From JAJPJE01 sp963724985 (GTDB lineage: Bacteria > Acidobacteriota > Terriglobia > Terriglobales > Acidobacteriaceae), in the NCBI GenBank assembly GCA_963724985.1, contig CAVRWV010000014.1:1-64000 (forward strand): a DNA stretch of 64,000 nt. The letters are read 5' to 3'. The notes beneath the pieces were generated by a model. That model was not told the origin of the DNA. It ran no database searches and worked only from the letters and a program-made list of their open reading frames with translations. How positions within the stretch are numbered: the first letter of the stretch is position 1; each line of letters opens with the position of its first letter. The position numbers and the translations under genes were made by a program. Shown here piece by piece: positions 54,308-64,000 of this stretch.

Positions 54308-55360
54308 ATGACGCAAAGCGCGGAAGTCCAGAGAAAGCGACATCTTCACGAGCTGAACATATTCCACGATGTCGCCAAGGCGCTGACGTCTTCCCTGAAC
54401 CTCGACTCAATTCTGCAGACCATCATGGAAAAGGTAGCCGAGTACTTTAAGCCGGATACCTGGTCGCTGCTCATGGCAGACGATGCGAAGGATGAACTCT
54501 ATTTTGCAATCGCAGTGGGCGATGCGTCCGATACGTTGAAGTCGGTTCGATTGAAGATGGGTGAGGGCATCGCCGGTTGGGTCGCACGCCATGGGGAACC
54601 GCTGATCGTGCCGGATGTGTATAACGATCCGCGCTTTGCCAAGCGCATCGACGAGATGACGAAGTGGAAGACGCGCTCGATCATCTGCATGCCGCTGAAA
54701 TCACGGCAGCGCGTGCTGGGCGTGATCCAGTTAATCAATGTGAGCATGGGCCAGTTCGAGGAGAACGAAATGTTCTTCCTGCAGGCGCTGTGCGATTACG
54801 CTGCGATCGCTATTGAGAATGCGCGCTCGGTCGAGAAGATTCAGGAACTAACCATTACCGATGACTGCACTGGGCTCTATAACGCACGTCATCTTTATAA
54901 GACGCTGGAAGCCGAGGTTTACCGCTCGGCGCGTTTCGGATACGAGTTCACGGTGCTGTTCATCGACTTGGATCGCTTCAAGATGGTGAACGATACCTAC
55001 GGTCACCTGATTGGCAGCAAATTGCTCGCGGAGATCGGGTATGCGGTGAAATCCCACCTGCGCTTGATTGATTATGCGTTTCGCTACGGTGGGGATGAGT
55101 TCGTAATTCTTCTGCCGCAGACCAGCAAAGAATCGGCAACAGTGGTGGCGCGACGACTGCTCGAATACTTCCGCAAAACGATGTGGCTCAAGGGCGATGG
55201 ATTGAACCTGAACGTGCGAGCCAGCTTTGGTCTGGCGTCCTACCCTGAAGATGCCAAGAGCGCGCACGAGATCATCCGTCAGGCCGACGAGATGATGTAC
55301 GTGGTGAAGAACTCCACGCGGGACAATATTGGAATAGCGCAGCAAGGGTTGCTGAAATAG
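54308..55360 (+). CDS. GAF-GGDEF diguanylate cyclase
   Basis: The GAF domain (residues about 25-165) is followed by GGDEF (about 185-345) with RYGGDEFVILLP and the substrate-binding FIDLDRFKMVNDTYGH; an I-site RxxD is not visible. No TM helix is present. It should make c-di-GMP in response to a cytosolic ligand. ATG 54308 (MTQSAEVQRKRHLHELN) is preferred; an in-frame ATG at 54245 adds 21 residues. Confidence 0.87.
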   Translation: MTQSAEVQRKRHLHELNIFHDVAKALTSSLNLDSILQTIMEKVAEYFKPDTWSLLMADDAKDELYFAIAVGDASDTLKSVRLKMGEGIAGWVARHGEPLIVPDVYNDPRFAKRIDEMTKWKTRSIICMPLKSRQRVLGVIQLINVSMGQFEENEMFFLQALCDYAAIAIENARSVEKIQELTITDDCTGLYNARHLYKTLEAEVYRSARFGYEFTVLFIDLDRFKMVNDTYGHLIGSKLLAEIGYAVKSHLRLIDYAFRYGGDEFVILLPQTSKESATVVARRLLEYFRKTMWLKGDGLNLNVRASFGLASYPEDAKSAHEIIRQADEMMYVVKNSTRDNIGIAQQGLLK

Positions 55361-55401
55361 CACACTCTCACACAAGCTTCGGTCTCGCATTTCTAGTTGG
55401 G

Positions 55402-55457
55402 GTAGCTAGTAGCTGGTAGCGAGGGTCATCTGCTACTGACTACCAGCTACTAGCCAC
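55402..55457 (+). terminator. Hairpin after the GGDEF gene
   Basis: Arms at 55402-55419 and 55440-55457 match at 17 of 18 positions (GTAGCTAGTAGCTGGTAG). It lacks a long T-run but sits 41 nt past the stop and belongs to the CAGT/CTAGT word family of this window. Confidence 0.5.
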
Positions 55458-55546
55458 GCGCTTCAGCGATAGAGTTCGGGCCTGCGCGAGATTGCACCCT
55501 TCGTGCGCTAAAATCATCCAAGTGACCAGATAACAAGGAGCGAGCG

Positions 55547-55870
55547 ATGGGATGCGGCAATCCAGTTTCACCTCAACCAGATAATGGGCCGGTAACACGT
55601 ACGGTGTTCTGTGTGAAGTTTCAGCGCGAAATGCCGGGACTGGATGAACCGCCGTTCGACGGTGAACTGGGCCAGAAGATCTTCCAGAACGTCTCGCGCG
55701 AGGCGTGGAAGATGTGGGCTGAGCACTGCAAGATGATCCTCAATGAATACCGCCTGAATCCGGCGAACAAGTCGGACCAGGAGATCCTGGTAAAGCAGAT
55801 GGAAGAGTACTTCTTCGGAGAGAACTCCGCGCTGCCGCCGGGATTTGTGCCACAAAAGACGAAGCAGTAA
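55547..55870 (+). CDS. Fe(2+)-trafficking/oxidative damage protection protein (YggX family)
   Basis: RTVFCVKFQREMPGLDEPPF and LGQKIFQNVSREAWKMWAEH define the family, with the conserved Cys in VFC. It protects iron-sulfur proteins and keeps Fe(II) available. The product, 107 aa, has about 16 additional N-terminal residues. AAGGAG precedes ATG. Confidence 0.9.
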   Translation: MGCGNPVSPQPDNGPVTRTVFCVKFQREMPGLDEPPFDGELGQKIFQNVSREAWKMWAEHCKMILNEYRLNPANKSDQEILVKQMEEYFFGENSALPPGFVPQKTKQ

Positions 55871-55871
55871 G

Positions 55872-55942
55872 TCGGTACATCAGTATCTCAGTATTTCAGT
55901 TCACACGAATTTTACTGACGTACTTAAATACTGATGTACTGA
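55872..55942. terminator. Bidirectional hairpin between convergent genes
   Basis: Arms at 55872-55893 and 55921-55942 pair at 19 of 22 positions, built from CAGTA/TACTG words, between the stops of the YggX gene and the ATP-grasp gene. It fits a shared transcription stop. Confidence 0.5.
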
Positions 55943-55953
55943 TATACCAGCCG

Positions 55954-57216
55954 CTAGACCACCTTCAACTCCGCTGAAATCTGAAAGTGCAATTTCGCGT
56001 GCGCCGCGCGAAGCGCGTTCTCCACAAATTCCGGCGAGGCGCCGCGCGCGAAGATAAATCCCAAATAGCTTGCGCCCTCTGGCAACGGAACGAGTTTCTG
56101 TTGCAGCTTGGCCGTGATTTCAATCGATTCGATGCCTTCCACTTTTTCCGCGGCCTCTGCGTTCTCCACTCCTTCGTAAACGCCGGCCGAGGGGATCGGA
56201 ATCATCATCACTCCGGATGCGGAATCTTCCCGCCTGATTGCTGTGATGCTCTCGCCGAGCGCATGTCGTAAGATGAGTTCTTCCAGAGGCATGCTCTCTT
56301 CGAAGCGCAACGCCTTCGCGCACAGGCCGCCGATGGGCCGCGCCGCTACCTCGAGCACCCAGGGGCCCTGTTCGTTAAAGCGAAATTCGGCGTGGATGGG
56401 ACCGTGCTGGAGTCCAAGGGCAGTTACGGCGGACTGCGCACAACTGAAGATTGCCTGTTGATCGCGCGCAGGTAGCCGCGATGGCGTGACGTAGATTGTC
56501 TCTTCGAAGAACGGGCCCTCGAGCGGATCGGGCTTGTCGAAGAGCGCGAGCGTTTTCAGTTCACCATTCGTGACCAGTCCTTCGAGCGCGAATTCTTGCC
56601 CGAGGATATAGCTTTCAACTTGAATCCACTGGATGGAATCCAGTCGGCTGATGCGAATGGCAGCCGCCTCCAACAGCTTCGTGATGCGATCAAATGCGGC
56701 CACGAACTCCTGCTTATCGTTAGCGCGAATCACGCCGCGACTTGCTGATAATCCGAGTGGCTTGAGCACGCAAGGGAAGGGAACTTCGCCTGCTGCCATG
56801 GACGCATCGTAATCGGTTGGAAATCGACGGTACCAGGGGACTGCTAACCCTGCGGCCTTGAAGCGCTCGCGAGAAATCCATTTGTTCCGGCAGGCATCGA
56901 CCGCGTGCGGCGGATGGTAGGAAAGACCGAGGCGCTCGGCCGCGAAAGCTGCAGTCATGGTCGGTGCGTCGCCTATGGCGACGATTCCGGCGATTGGGTG
57001 ACGCTTCGCGAAATCAGCAATCTTCTCTGCCGAGTCTTGCGGTTCCTCGAAGCGCATCGGAATAGCGCCGTCCTGCCAGGGATCTTCCAGCACGTGACAC
57101 CGGTCGGTTGCGAGCGCGATGGAAATTCCCAAGCGCCCGGCCGCCTCTTTGAAGGCGTTTGCCTGGTACCCGGTGGTGTTCGAAAACAGCAAGACGCGCG
57201 GCATGAATGCCTTCAT
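55954..57216 (-). CDS. ATP-grasp carboxylate-amine ligase family protein
   Basis: An N-terminal preATP-grasp domain (MPRVLLFSNTTGYQANAFKEAAGRLG) leads into ATP-grasp (FPCVLKPLGLSASRGVIRAND, WIQVESYILGQEFALEGLVTNG, GPIHAEFRFNEQGPWVLEVAARPIGG). Glu and Arg of the metal/phosphate site are in the AEFRF and EVAARPIG segments. Substrates cannot be read; many relatives join amino acids or make dipeptides. Confidence 0.83.
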   Translation of the reverse strand: MKAFMPRVLLFSNTTGYQANAFKEAAGRLGISIALATDRCHVLEDPWQDGAIPMRFEEPQDSAEKIADFAKRHPIAGIVAIGDAPTMTAAFAAERLGLSYHPPHAVDACRNKWISRERFKAAGLAVPWYRRFPTDYDASMAAGEVPFPCVLKPLGLSASRGVIRANDKQEFVAAFDRITKLLEAAAIRISRLDSIQWIQVESYILGQEFALEGLVTNGELKTLALFDKPDPLEGPFFEETIYVTPSRLPARDQQAIFSCAQSAVTALGLQHGPIHAEFRFNEQGPWVLEVAARPIGGLCAKALRFEESMPLEELILRHALGESITAIRREDSASGVMMIPIPSAGVYEGVENAEAAEKVEGIESIEITAKLQQKLVPLPEGASYLGFIFARGASPEFVENALRAAHAKLHFQISAELKVV

Positions 57217-57302
57217 TGTAAATCCGCATTGCTAATTGGCAGATTCGCTGTCCATCCAGCTCTGCACGTTATAATTCCGCGCAGATTCCCCGGGGAGAGA
57301 GA

Positions 57303-59580
57303 ATGCAATCCTTGCGACTCGCGTTCGTTGCATTATTGATATTTTCATTGTTGTCGATTCAGACCGTTACGGCTCAAAGCACGCCGCTCGCCGGATATTC
57401 GGAGCAGTCCTCGACGGCCGAGCGGGATTGGGAGCAGAAGTTCCGCAAGATTCCAACGGCTGAGAACCTCCGCCAGGATAATCAACGACTGTCGGCCCGT
57501 CCTCACAATGTTGGATCGCCTTACGATAAAGACAATGCCGAATGGATCCTGTCACAGTTCAAGAGTTGGGGTCTGGATGCGCAGATTGAGACGTTCACTG
57601 TCCTGTATCCCACGCCAAAGTCGCGCAAGTTGGAACTAATCGGGCCCGAAGCCATACACGGCGAAGCTGGTAGAACCGGCTGTGCCCGGCGATCCGACGT
57701 CGAGCCAGCAGTCTGAGCAATTGCCGACTTATAACGCGTATTCGATTGATGGCGACGTGACCGCGCCGCTTGTTTACGTGAATTACGGCATCCCGGAGGA
57801 TTACGAGGAACTCGATCGCATGGGCATTTCGGTGAAGGGCGCGATCGTGATTGCGCGTTACGGAAATTCGTGGCGAGGGATCAAGCCCAAAGTCGCGGCG
57901 GAGCATGGTGCTATCGGTTGCATCATCTATTCCGATCCGCGCGATGATGGATATTTCCAGGGCGACGTATTTCCGCAGGGAGCGTATCGAAACTCGAATG
58001 GTGTGCAGCGCGGCAGTGTGATGGATATGCCGGTCTATCCGGGCGATCCTGAGACGCCCAGCGTCGGATCAACGGCGGAAGCGAAGCGTCTCGATCGCAG
58101 CGACGTGAAGGTCTTCACCAAGATTCCGGTGCTGCCGATTTCCTACGGCGATGCACAGCCGTTGCTTGAACAACTCAACGGCCCGGTCGCTCCTGAGAGC
58201 TGGCGCGGTGCGCTTCCGATCACGTATCACATCGGTCCCGGTCCGGCGAAAGTTCATCTTGCGGTCAGCTTTAACTGGGACCACAAGCCGATTTATGACG
58301 TGATTGCTCGCATCCCGGGGTCGACTTATCCCGACGAGTGGGTGGTTCGGGGGAACCATCATGATGCGTGGGTGAATGGATCGGAAGATCCGGTTTCAGG
58401 AATGTCGCCGCTGATGGAAGAGGCGCGCGCGCTGGGCGAGCTGCTGAAGCAGGGATGGAAGCCGAAGCGGACGATCATTCTTGCGGCATGGGACGGCGAG
58501 GAGCCGGGTCTGCTCGGATCGACAGAATGGGCGGAGACGCACGCCGACGAACTGCGGCAACATGCGGTGGCTTACATTAATTCCGATGGCAACAGCCGCG
58601 GGTTTCTCTTCGCGGGCGCATCGCACACGTTGCAGACGCTGCTGAATGATGTTGCTCGCGATGTGCAGGATCCCGAGAAACAGATGTCCGTGTGGCAGCG
58701 GAGGCGAGCGCGCGACATTACGGAAGCTAAGTCGGATGAAGAAAAGAAGAAGGTGCGCGACCGGAAGTTCGTGCAGGCCTCAGCGCTGGGATCAGGCTCG
58801 GACTACACCGTGTTCATCGACCACCTGGGCATTGCGTCCGTGAATCTCGGATTCGGCGGCGAAGACGGCGGTGGCGTGTACCACTCCGTTTACGACGACT
58901 TCTACTGGTACACGCACTTCGACGATACGAAATTTGTTTATGGGCTCGCGCTGTCACAGACTGCGGGAACCGCGGTACTGCGGTTGGCGGATGCGGACCT
59001 GATCCCGCTAGATTTTGCGGCTTTTGCCGAAACAGTCAAGCGATATGCCGACGAAGTGGAGAAGCTCGCAACGGACGAGCGCAACAAGATCGTCGAGCAG
59101 AACAAAGAGCTAGAAGAAGGCGATCAGGTGGCTGTAGCTGATCCGACTAAGACCTACGTTCCGCCGCAACATGAGGCGGTGCCGCCTTACTTGAATTTCG
59201 CGCCGCTCAAGAATGCTGTCGAGGCACTCGCCCATAGTTCCGAAAGATACCAGCATGCTTTCAATCAGGCGGAACAGAATGGCGGCGCTGCGCTGGCGAA
59301 GGGATCGCTCGCGACGGTGAATGCCAAGCTGATCCAATCGGAGCGCGCGCTGACGGCCGAGCAGGGATTGCCTAATCGTCCGTGGTTTAAGCACCAGATC
59401 TACGCGCCGGGTTTTTACACCGGGTACGGCGTGAAGACACTGCCGGGCATCCGCGAGGCCATTGAGCAGAAGAAGTGGCAGGAAGCTGACACAGAGATCA
59501 TGGTGGTTGCGAACACTCTGCAGAATGAAGTGACGGTTATCGATTCGGCGACCGCGGAGTTGGAGAAGATGGGGAAGTAG
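57303..59580 (+). CDS. M28-family (glutamate carboxypeptidase II-like) metallopeptidase, one frameshift
   Basis: A signal peptide (FVALLIFSLLSIQTVTAQS) begins the protein. The frame shifts near 57649, where one surplus base separates LELIGP from KPYTAKLVEPAVPGDP. A PA domain follows (APLVYVNYGIPEDYEELDRMG), then the M28 catalytic domain with zinc ligands HHDAW, WDGEEPGLLGS and YHSVYDDFYW, and a transferrin-receptor-like C-terminal domain (PPYLNFAPLKNAVEALAHSS). It cleaves peptides with C-terminal acidic residues in homologues. Full length is about 758 aa. Confidence 0.87.
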
Positions 59581-59617
59581 CGCGAGCCTGATTGCAGGCT
59601 GGCAAAACCGGAAAAAA

Positions 59618-59701
59618 CCGAGGTCACGTTGAGAGAAGCGAAATATCTGTGCACTCCATGACTAATGCATCGATGCTTCGTGTCGCTCAGCGTGACCTCG
59701 G
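59618..59701. terminator. Inverted repeat between convergent genes
   Basis: Arms at 59618-59633 and 59686-59701 match at 15 of 16 positions (CCGAGGTCACG-TTGAG / CTCAG-CGTGACCTCGG) with a 52-nt loop. The right part resembles a widespread word (GTCACGCTGAGCGxxxCGAAGC) found near gene ends in Acidobacteria and other soil bacteria. Confidence 0.45.
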
Positions 59702-59738
59702 GGAGAGTGTAAGTTTACCCAGCAGTCGAAATTGTGAT

Positions 59739-60617
59739 TCAGTACTCCGCTTTGGCTGTCTGCACCGCGATCGGACCGTTCTCAGTCGAAATCTTCAATA
59801 CAGGTGATCCGCTGCCGTACTCCATACGGCGCTCGCGATTGTCCCAAGTCTTGCGTACCTGATCGCAGACGCTGGCGTTGCAACTCATCGGAGCATGTTC
59901 GCTGGCCTCGACCAGGAAGGCGGATTGGAATCCCTCGGGGACAGCCAGCACGATCGGGCCGTTCTCGGATCGCGCTTCTACCTGACCGCCCGTCCACGCA
60001 TTGCCACGAACTTTCACCGACACCGGGCCGTTGGTCGCATTCAGGGTGGCGGAGCCGTTCGTCCCAACTAATTCGATTGGTCCGTTCTCTGCCGTGGCTT
60101 TCAGTTGCCCGGAGCAGTTGCGCAGGGCGAGGGGACCATTCTCAGCTTCCACATTGAGCGTTCCGGAGACGTCGCGCACTTCCACCGGTCCGTTCTTGGC
60201 GCGCATGTCGAGGTTCACGTTTTTGGGGGCATGGATCATCAGGAATGCGGTCCAGCGATCACCGTCTGGTCCCTCAACACTGAGCTGATCGCCATTCAGC
60301 ACCATCTTGATTTGTGCGACATGTCGTTGCGCGGCGGCGTCATCGTCTCCGGCGGCCGTTTTGCAGGCCAGCACTTCGTAGTGGTCGCCATCCCATCCGC
60401 TGACCTGGATGCCACCGTTCTTGGCGGCATTCACGTGAAGCGTGCTGACCGTATTGGCGGGAATGGAGAGCCGTTGTTCAGCGTTGGCGGTGGCCTCATC
60501 CGACCAGTTGGAATTGTTCGATCGGCAGGTCAGATCGCTGGCATGAGCTGTCGAGGCTAAGAGAAGAACTGCGGCTGCAAAAGTCGAGAGTAGGAGTGGG
60601 AAAATTCGATTCCGCAT
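59739..60617 (-). CDS. DUF4097-like exported repeat protein
   Basis: ATG 60617 starts a signal peptide (FPLLLSTFAAAVLLLASTAHA). The domain is a repetitive beta-structure with ENGPI/KNGPV-type units (AKNGPVEVRDVSG, AENGPLALRNCSG, AENGPIELVGTNG, TENGPIAVQTAK), a pattern of DUF4097-type right-handed beta-helices. It should be periplasmic or surface-exposed; function unknown. Confidence 0.75.
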   Translation of the reverse strand: MRNRIFPLLLSTFAAAVLLLASTAHASDLTCRSNNSNWSDEATANAEQRLSIPANTVSTLHVNAAKNGGIQVSGWDGDHYEVLACKTAAGDDDAAAQRHVAQIKMVLNGDQLSVEGPDGDRWTAFLMIHAPKNVNLDMRAKNGPVEVRDVSGTLNVEAENGPLALRNCSGQLKATAENGPIELVGTNGSATLNATNGPVSVKVRGNAWTGGQVEARSENGPIVLAVPEGFQSAFLVEASEHAPMSCNASVCDQVRKTWDNRERRMEYGSGSPVLKISTENGPIAVQTAKAEY

Positions 60618-60687
60618 GAAGGTGCCTCCGGGCGCATTCTGCGGATTAGACGGGCCACCCACGAAACGTTAGCAGCCCGACGCGAAT

Positions 60688-62783
60688 TCAGGCCTTTCCG
60701 GCCTGCCAGAGCATGAAGGCGTACTCAAATGCGGTCTCGCGAAGCAAGTCGTACCGACCAGAGGCGCCGCCGTGACCGGCAGCCATGTTGGTCTTCAGCA
60801 GAAGCGGATTCGAATCCGTCTTCAACGTGCGCAACCGGGCGACATATTTGGCTGGCTCCCAGTACATCACCTGGCTGTCGTTGAACGAGGTCTTCACCAG
60901 GAGTGCCGGATAGGCTTTGGCTTCCAACTGATCGTAGGGCGAGTACGACAGCATGTAGTCGTAGGCTGCTTTTTCGTTCGGATTACCCCATTCCTCGTAT
61001 TCAGGGACAGTCAGCGGCAATGATTCGTCGAGCATGGTGTTGATCACGTCGAGAAACGGGACGCGCGCGATCACGGCTTTGAAGAGATCGGGGCGCATGT
61101 TGGCGATTGCGCCCATGAGCAGGCCGCCCGCACTTGTGCCGGTGGCGATAAGGCGGTCACGCGAAGTGTAGCGCTCGTTCACGAGATGCTCTGCGGCCGC
61201 GATGAAGTCGGTGAACGTGTTCTTCTTATTCATCATGCGGCCCTGGTCGTGCCAGGCCTTTCCCAAATCGCCGCCACCGCGAATGTGCGCAATAGCAAAG
61301 ACGAAGCCGCGATCGAGCAAGCTCAAGATGTTTGAACTGAAATTCACCGGGTAGGTATAGCCGTAAGCACCGTAGCCGGTGAGCAGCATGGGATGGGAGC
61401 CGTCGCGCTGGAAATCGCTGCGATGCACCAGAGAAATTGGAATGCGAGCGCCATCGGTGGCGACCGCGTAGATGCGCTCGGCTTGATATTGCGACTGGTC
61501 ATAGCCGGGAACTTCGGTACGCTTGAGCAGCGTCGAGCTACGTTGATCTGAATGTCGTAGTCGTAGACGGAGTTGGGCGTGACCATCGACTGGTATGCGT
61601 ATCGAAATTTCGTCGTTTCCCACTCGCGATTTTGCGCCGGAAACGCGGAGTAGGCTGGTTCGGGAAAACTCATACGATGCCACTCTCCGGTCTTGAAATC
61701 GGTGACGCGGAAGTGCGGTAGTCCATCTTCACGCTCGAGCAGAACGTGGAAATCGGCGAACAGTTCCATTCCGGCGAGCATCACGTCGGGGCGATGCGGG
61801 ATCAGCTCTCTCCAGTTCTCGCGTCCGGGAGTTTGTACTGGTGCAGTCACCAACCGAAAATTTCGTCCCGTATCGTTCACGCGGATGAAGAACTCTTCGC
61901 CGTGATGATCGACCTGGTACTCCTGATCCTGCACGCGCGGTGCGATCAGGTTCCATTCGCCTTGCGGCTGGTCGGCACGCAAGTAGCGCCATTCTGAAGT
62001 AGTGTGGCTTCCGCTTTCGATCAGCAGATATTGGCGGCTGCGCGTCAGCTCAACGCCCACGTTGAAGCGCTCGTCCGGATCTTCGTAGACGATCGTGTCG
62101 GTTGCAGGATCCGTTCCCAGAGCATGGCGGTACACGCGATAGTGGCGCTTCGTGCCTTCCTCTTCCACCGTGTAGAAGAGAGTTCGATTATCCGCGGCCC
62201 AGGCAAACGATCCGGTTTTCTCTATGCGCTCGGGATAGAGTTCTCCCGTCTGCAGGTTCTTGAGGTAGAGCGTGTACTCGCGGAAGCCAGTGTTGTCGGT
62301 TGAATAAGCGAGCAGATTGCCGTCTTCACTCACGCTCATGCCGCCCAGCGACATGAACTTCTGACCTTCGGCGAGAGCGTTCTGATCGAGGATGACTTCT
62401 TCGGCCGCGTTTCCATCGACAGCATCTTTCGCCGCCTGCTTGCGACAGAAGATCGGGTACTGCTTTCCGGTCTCCGTGCGGGTGTAATAGAAGTACTCGC
62501 CTTCGCGGAAAGGGACACCGATGTCCGTTTCCTTGATATGGCTGACCATCTCCCGATAGAGCTGTTCCTGAAGAGCGCTGGTATGACGCGTCAACGAGTC
62601 GGCGTAGGCGTTCTCGGCCTCGAGATAGCGCGCCACTTCCGGATTGTCCTTGTCGCGAAGCCAGAAATAGTCGTCGATACGAGTCTCGCCGTGGACCACA
62701 TCCGTCTTTGGAGTTTTCTGCGCAACCGGCGGCTCGGGATTGCCGGCTTCAATGGTGAGAGCGGGATCGGTTTGGCTGGTCAT
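60688..62783 (-). CDS. Oligopeptidase B-like S9 peptidase, one frameshift
   Basis: An N-terminal propeller of about 400 residues (KTDVVHGETRIDDYFWLRDKDNPEVARYLEAENAY) precedes the catalytic domain. The frame shifts near 61545, between SVYDYDIQ and STLLKRTEVPGYD. The nucleophile is Ser in ATGTSAGGLLMGA; VKTSFNDSQVMYWEPAKYV and the C-terminal NMAAGHGGASGRYDLL give Asp and His. PtrB-like enzymes cleave after basic residues. The length of about 698 aa after repair is normal. Confidence 0.87.
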
Positions 62784-62973
62784 CGCCCTGATATTCGAAC
62801 GGCTTTTGGCCTAAAAAGCAAACCGACCTCTATGCGAGCGGCACGAACGAGCCTCTACGAGCTTCCTCCAAACGCACAGCCGGGAGGAGCGGCCGAAATT
62901 CAATGGGTCTTGCAGGTTGGAGATTTAGCTGTACCGGACTGAAGAACGACTCACCGGCAAGAATTGGGTGCGA

Positions 62974-63609
62974 TCACTTCGTGCCAGTTCCAAGCGGCGC
63001 ACGTGTTCCGCCCCAAACATCAGCTTGAAGGGTGATTGGAAATCGTTCGTGAACTTTCGACGGCACCGAGCAGTAAGGCAGTTCGCCTTCCCGCAGCCGT
63101 CTTCCTACTGCTTCCGCCTTGTACTCATCCTTGAATCCACAGAGCGCATGGCCCATCTCGTGGGTTACTGCGAAATCGATGAGCTTCGGCAAGGGCATCT
63201 CAAACTTGCGAAGCAATTCCGCATTTCGGCCCGCATCTTTTTGCGCCAGCATTGATTCGTCGATTAACGTCAGGCGATCTTCGATGCAGGTGTAGGCGGG
63301 CGAAGATGAATCCAGCCCAAGATCCCGTGCGAGATCCTGCCAATGATCCGCCGGGATAAGCACCCAGGTCCAGGCTCCGAGTTGAGCCGTCGGATACATT
63401 TCCAGGTGCGACTTCAAGATGTCGACTTCGCGATTGCACTCGGCAACGGCAAGCCTGGTTTCGCAAAGGAAGGTCTGCGTCCCCCAGCTTCCCGCCACAT
63501 ATGTTTTCATCACGGAATTTGATTTTGCGAAACCCGCAAGCGGGCTGGTGATTGCCAGAGTAGCAACTAACAACAGAAGCACGAGACGTTCTGAAGTGCG
63601 CCTGTTCAC
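62974..63609 (-). CDS. Exported protein with HExxH motif
   Basis: GTG 63609 after GAGG is preferred to ATG 63666; it starts MNRRTSERLVLLLLVATLAITSPLAGFAKSN, a signal peptide. The mature protein has HExxH in FAVTHEMGHALCGFKDEYKAEAVGRRL, with a downstream Glu that could be the third zinc ligand, and four Cys that may form disulfides. It is probably a small metalloprotease-like protein of the envelope; no close family comes to mind. Confidence 0.65.
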   Translation of the reverse strand: MNRRTSERLVLLLLVATLAITSPLAGFAKSNSVMKTYVAGSWGTQTFLCETRLAVAECNREVDILKSHLEMYPTAQLGAWTWVLIPADHWQDLARDLGLDSSSPAYTCIEDRLTLIDESMLAQKDAGRNAELLRKFEMPLPKLIDFAVTHEMGHALCGFKDEYKAEAVGRRLREGELPYCSVPSKVHERFPITLQADVWGGTRAPLGTGTK

Positions 63610-63813
63610 TCGTATCCTCACACATCGCTGCTTTGTAGCGGTCCCAAGCCTGAAACCACTGAACAAACTTGCTGCAGAAACGCTTTAGACGAGGCTTCCA
63701 TGCTTCTGGGGTAAGTTGCTGCGGATGATGCCAGCGCTCCGAGCTGTTGTCAAATTAAAAAATGAAATCTCCTGCATATAGATCGCATCGTGATCGAATC
63801 GTCCGCAGTATAG

Positions 63814-63833
63814 ATACTGAAACGTTTCAGTAT
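63814..63833. promoter_or_regulatory. Perfect 20-bp palindrome, LacI-type operator
   Basis: The site ATACTGAAAC and its mirror GTTTCAGTAT surround a central CG. TGAAACGTTTCA is the typical core of LacI-family operators controlling sugar-uptake genes, often TonB-dependent receptors, in Acidobacteria. The rest of 63667-64000 shows no gene I can support; its target is probably beyond the right edge. Confidence 0.6.
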
Positions 63834-64000
63834 TCCTTTCGGAAATTCCTCGGCGGCCGAAGGGCCATGAACTTTCTTCTCGGAAATGGATTGGTCAGGC
63901 TGGCTATCGTTCCAGGATGGGAGAGATGTTTTTCCGGAAACAACGAACGGGCTGCTCCGGTCTTCGGCTCAAGGCGGTGTGACTCCCGGTTTGGGCAGTT

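Noticed and set aside
63868..64000. ORF starting at ATG 63868 and open to the right edge
   Set aside because: Short, no ribosome binding site, and composition not protein-like; may be chance.

Overview
The window looks like two unlike DNAs joined near position 10,050. Positions 1 to about 10,050 are very GC-rich with actinobacteria-like codon use (I lean towards Thermoleophilia/Solirubrobacterales, by inference only). Positions about 10,050 to 64,000 are moderately GC-rich and carry a gene set typical of soil Acidobacteria (Koribacter/Terriglobia-like): CRTAC1-type FG-GAP proteins, a multiheme cytochrome, a DUF1254/sulfatase cluster, TldD/PmbA, an SAH hydrolase with MetK, a RodZ-like protein, YggX, an M28 peptidase and a PtrB-type oligopeptidase. 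The join runs mid-gene on both sides, from a tyrosine recombinase into a TPR protein. A chimeric contig or an integrated element could both explain it. Several genes on both sides need a single-base correction to read through, so uncorrected indels are likely throughout.

Left region: a long prokaryotic Argonaute (pAgo) that has lost PIWI catalytic aspartates is followed 1 nt after its stop by a protein that, once three frame changes are repaired, has a soluble N-terminal part and four C-terminal membrane helices. This fits an inactive long pAgo plus membrane-effector abortive-infection pair. Around it are cargo-like genes: a one-TM protein, a decayed integrase, a Phd-type antitoxin, a phage-type zinc-finger protein, a DNA-ligase remnant, a large imperfect inverted repeat, and two translationally coupled tyrosine recombinases.

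10-28 kb: TPR, CRTAC1 and heptaheme cytochrome genes, an SDR and a hybrid histidine kinase. Next comes a module with a DUF1254 lipoprotein, a HAD hydrolase, a Cys-type sulfatase, a DUF481 outer-membrane protein, a NarX-like kinase, a membrane-anchored formylglycine-generating enzyme and NarL-type regulators. Five copies of a palindrome CTGTCA-N4-TGACAG lie in the intergenic regions of this module and suggest one regulon in which the FGE matures the sulfatase.

28-44 kb: a MOSC-ferredoxin reductase fusion, GH52 xylosidase with a GPH sugar symporter, tRNA-Ser(GGA), bacterioferritin, a pseudo-receiver regulator and PilZ. Next is a compact operon of SPFH protein, NAD-kinase-like protein and NrtR-type Nudix regulator, behind two tandem 21-bp palindromes that overlap its promoter. 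After that come a metallopeptidase and a DGPF/YCII-VOC-ECF42 sigma cluster.

44-64 kb: repeat-rich intergenic DNA, PmbA and TldD with a four-helix-bundle gene between them, Smr, a stand-alone Clp N-domain protein, AhcY, MetK, RodZ-like, GAF-GGDEF, YggX, ATP-grasp, M28 and S9 peptidases, a DUF4097-like protein and an HExxH protein. A perfect LacI-type palindrome lies near the right edge. The most notable items are the pAgo-membrane pair, the SPFH/NADK/NrtR operon with its tandem operators, and the sulfatase/FGE regulon.
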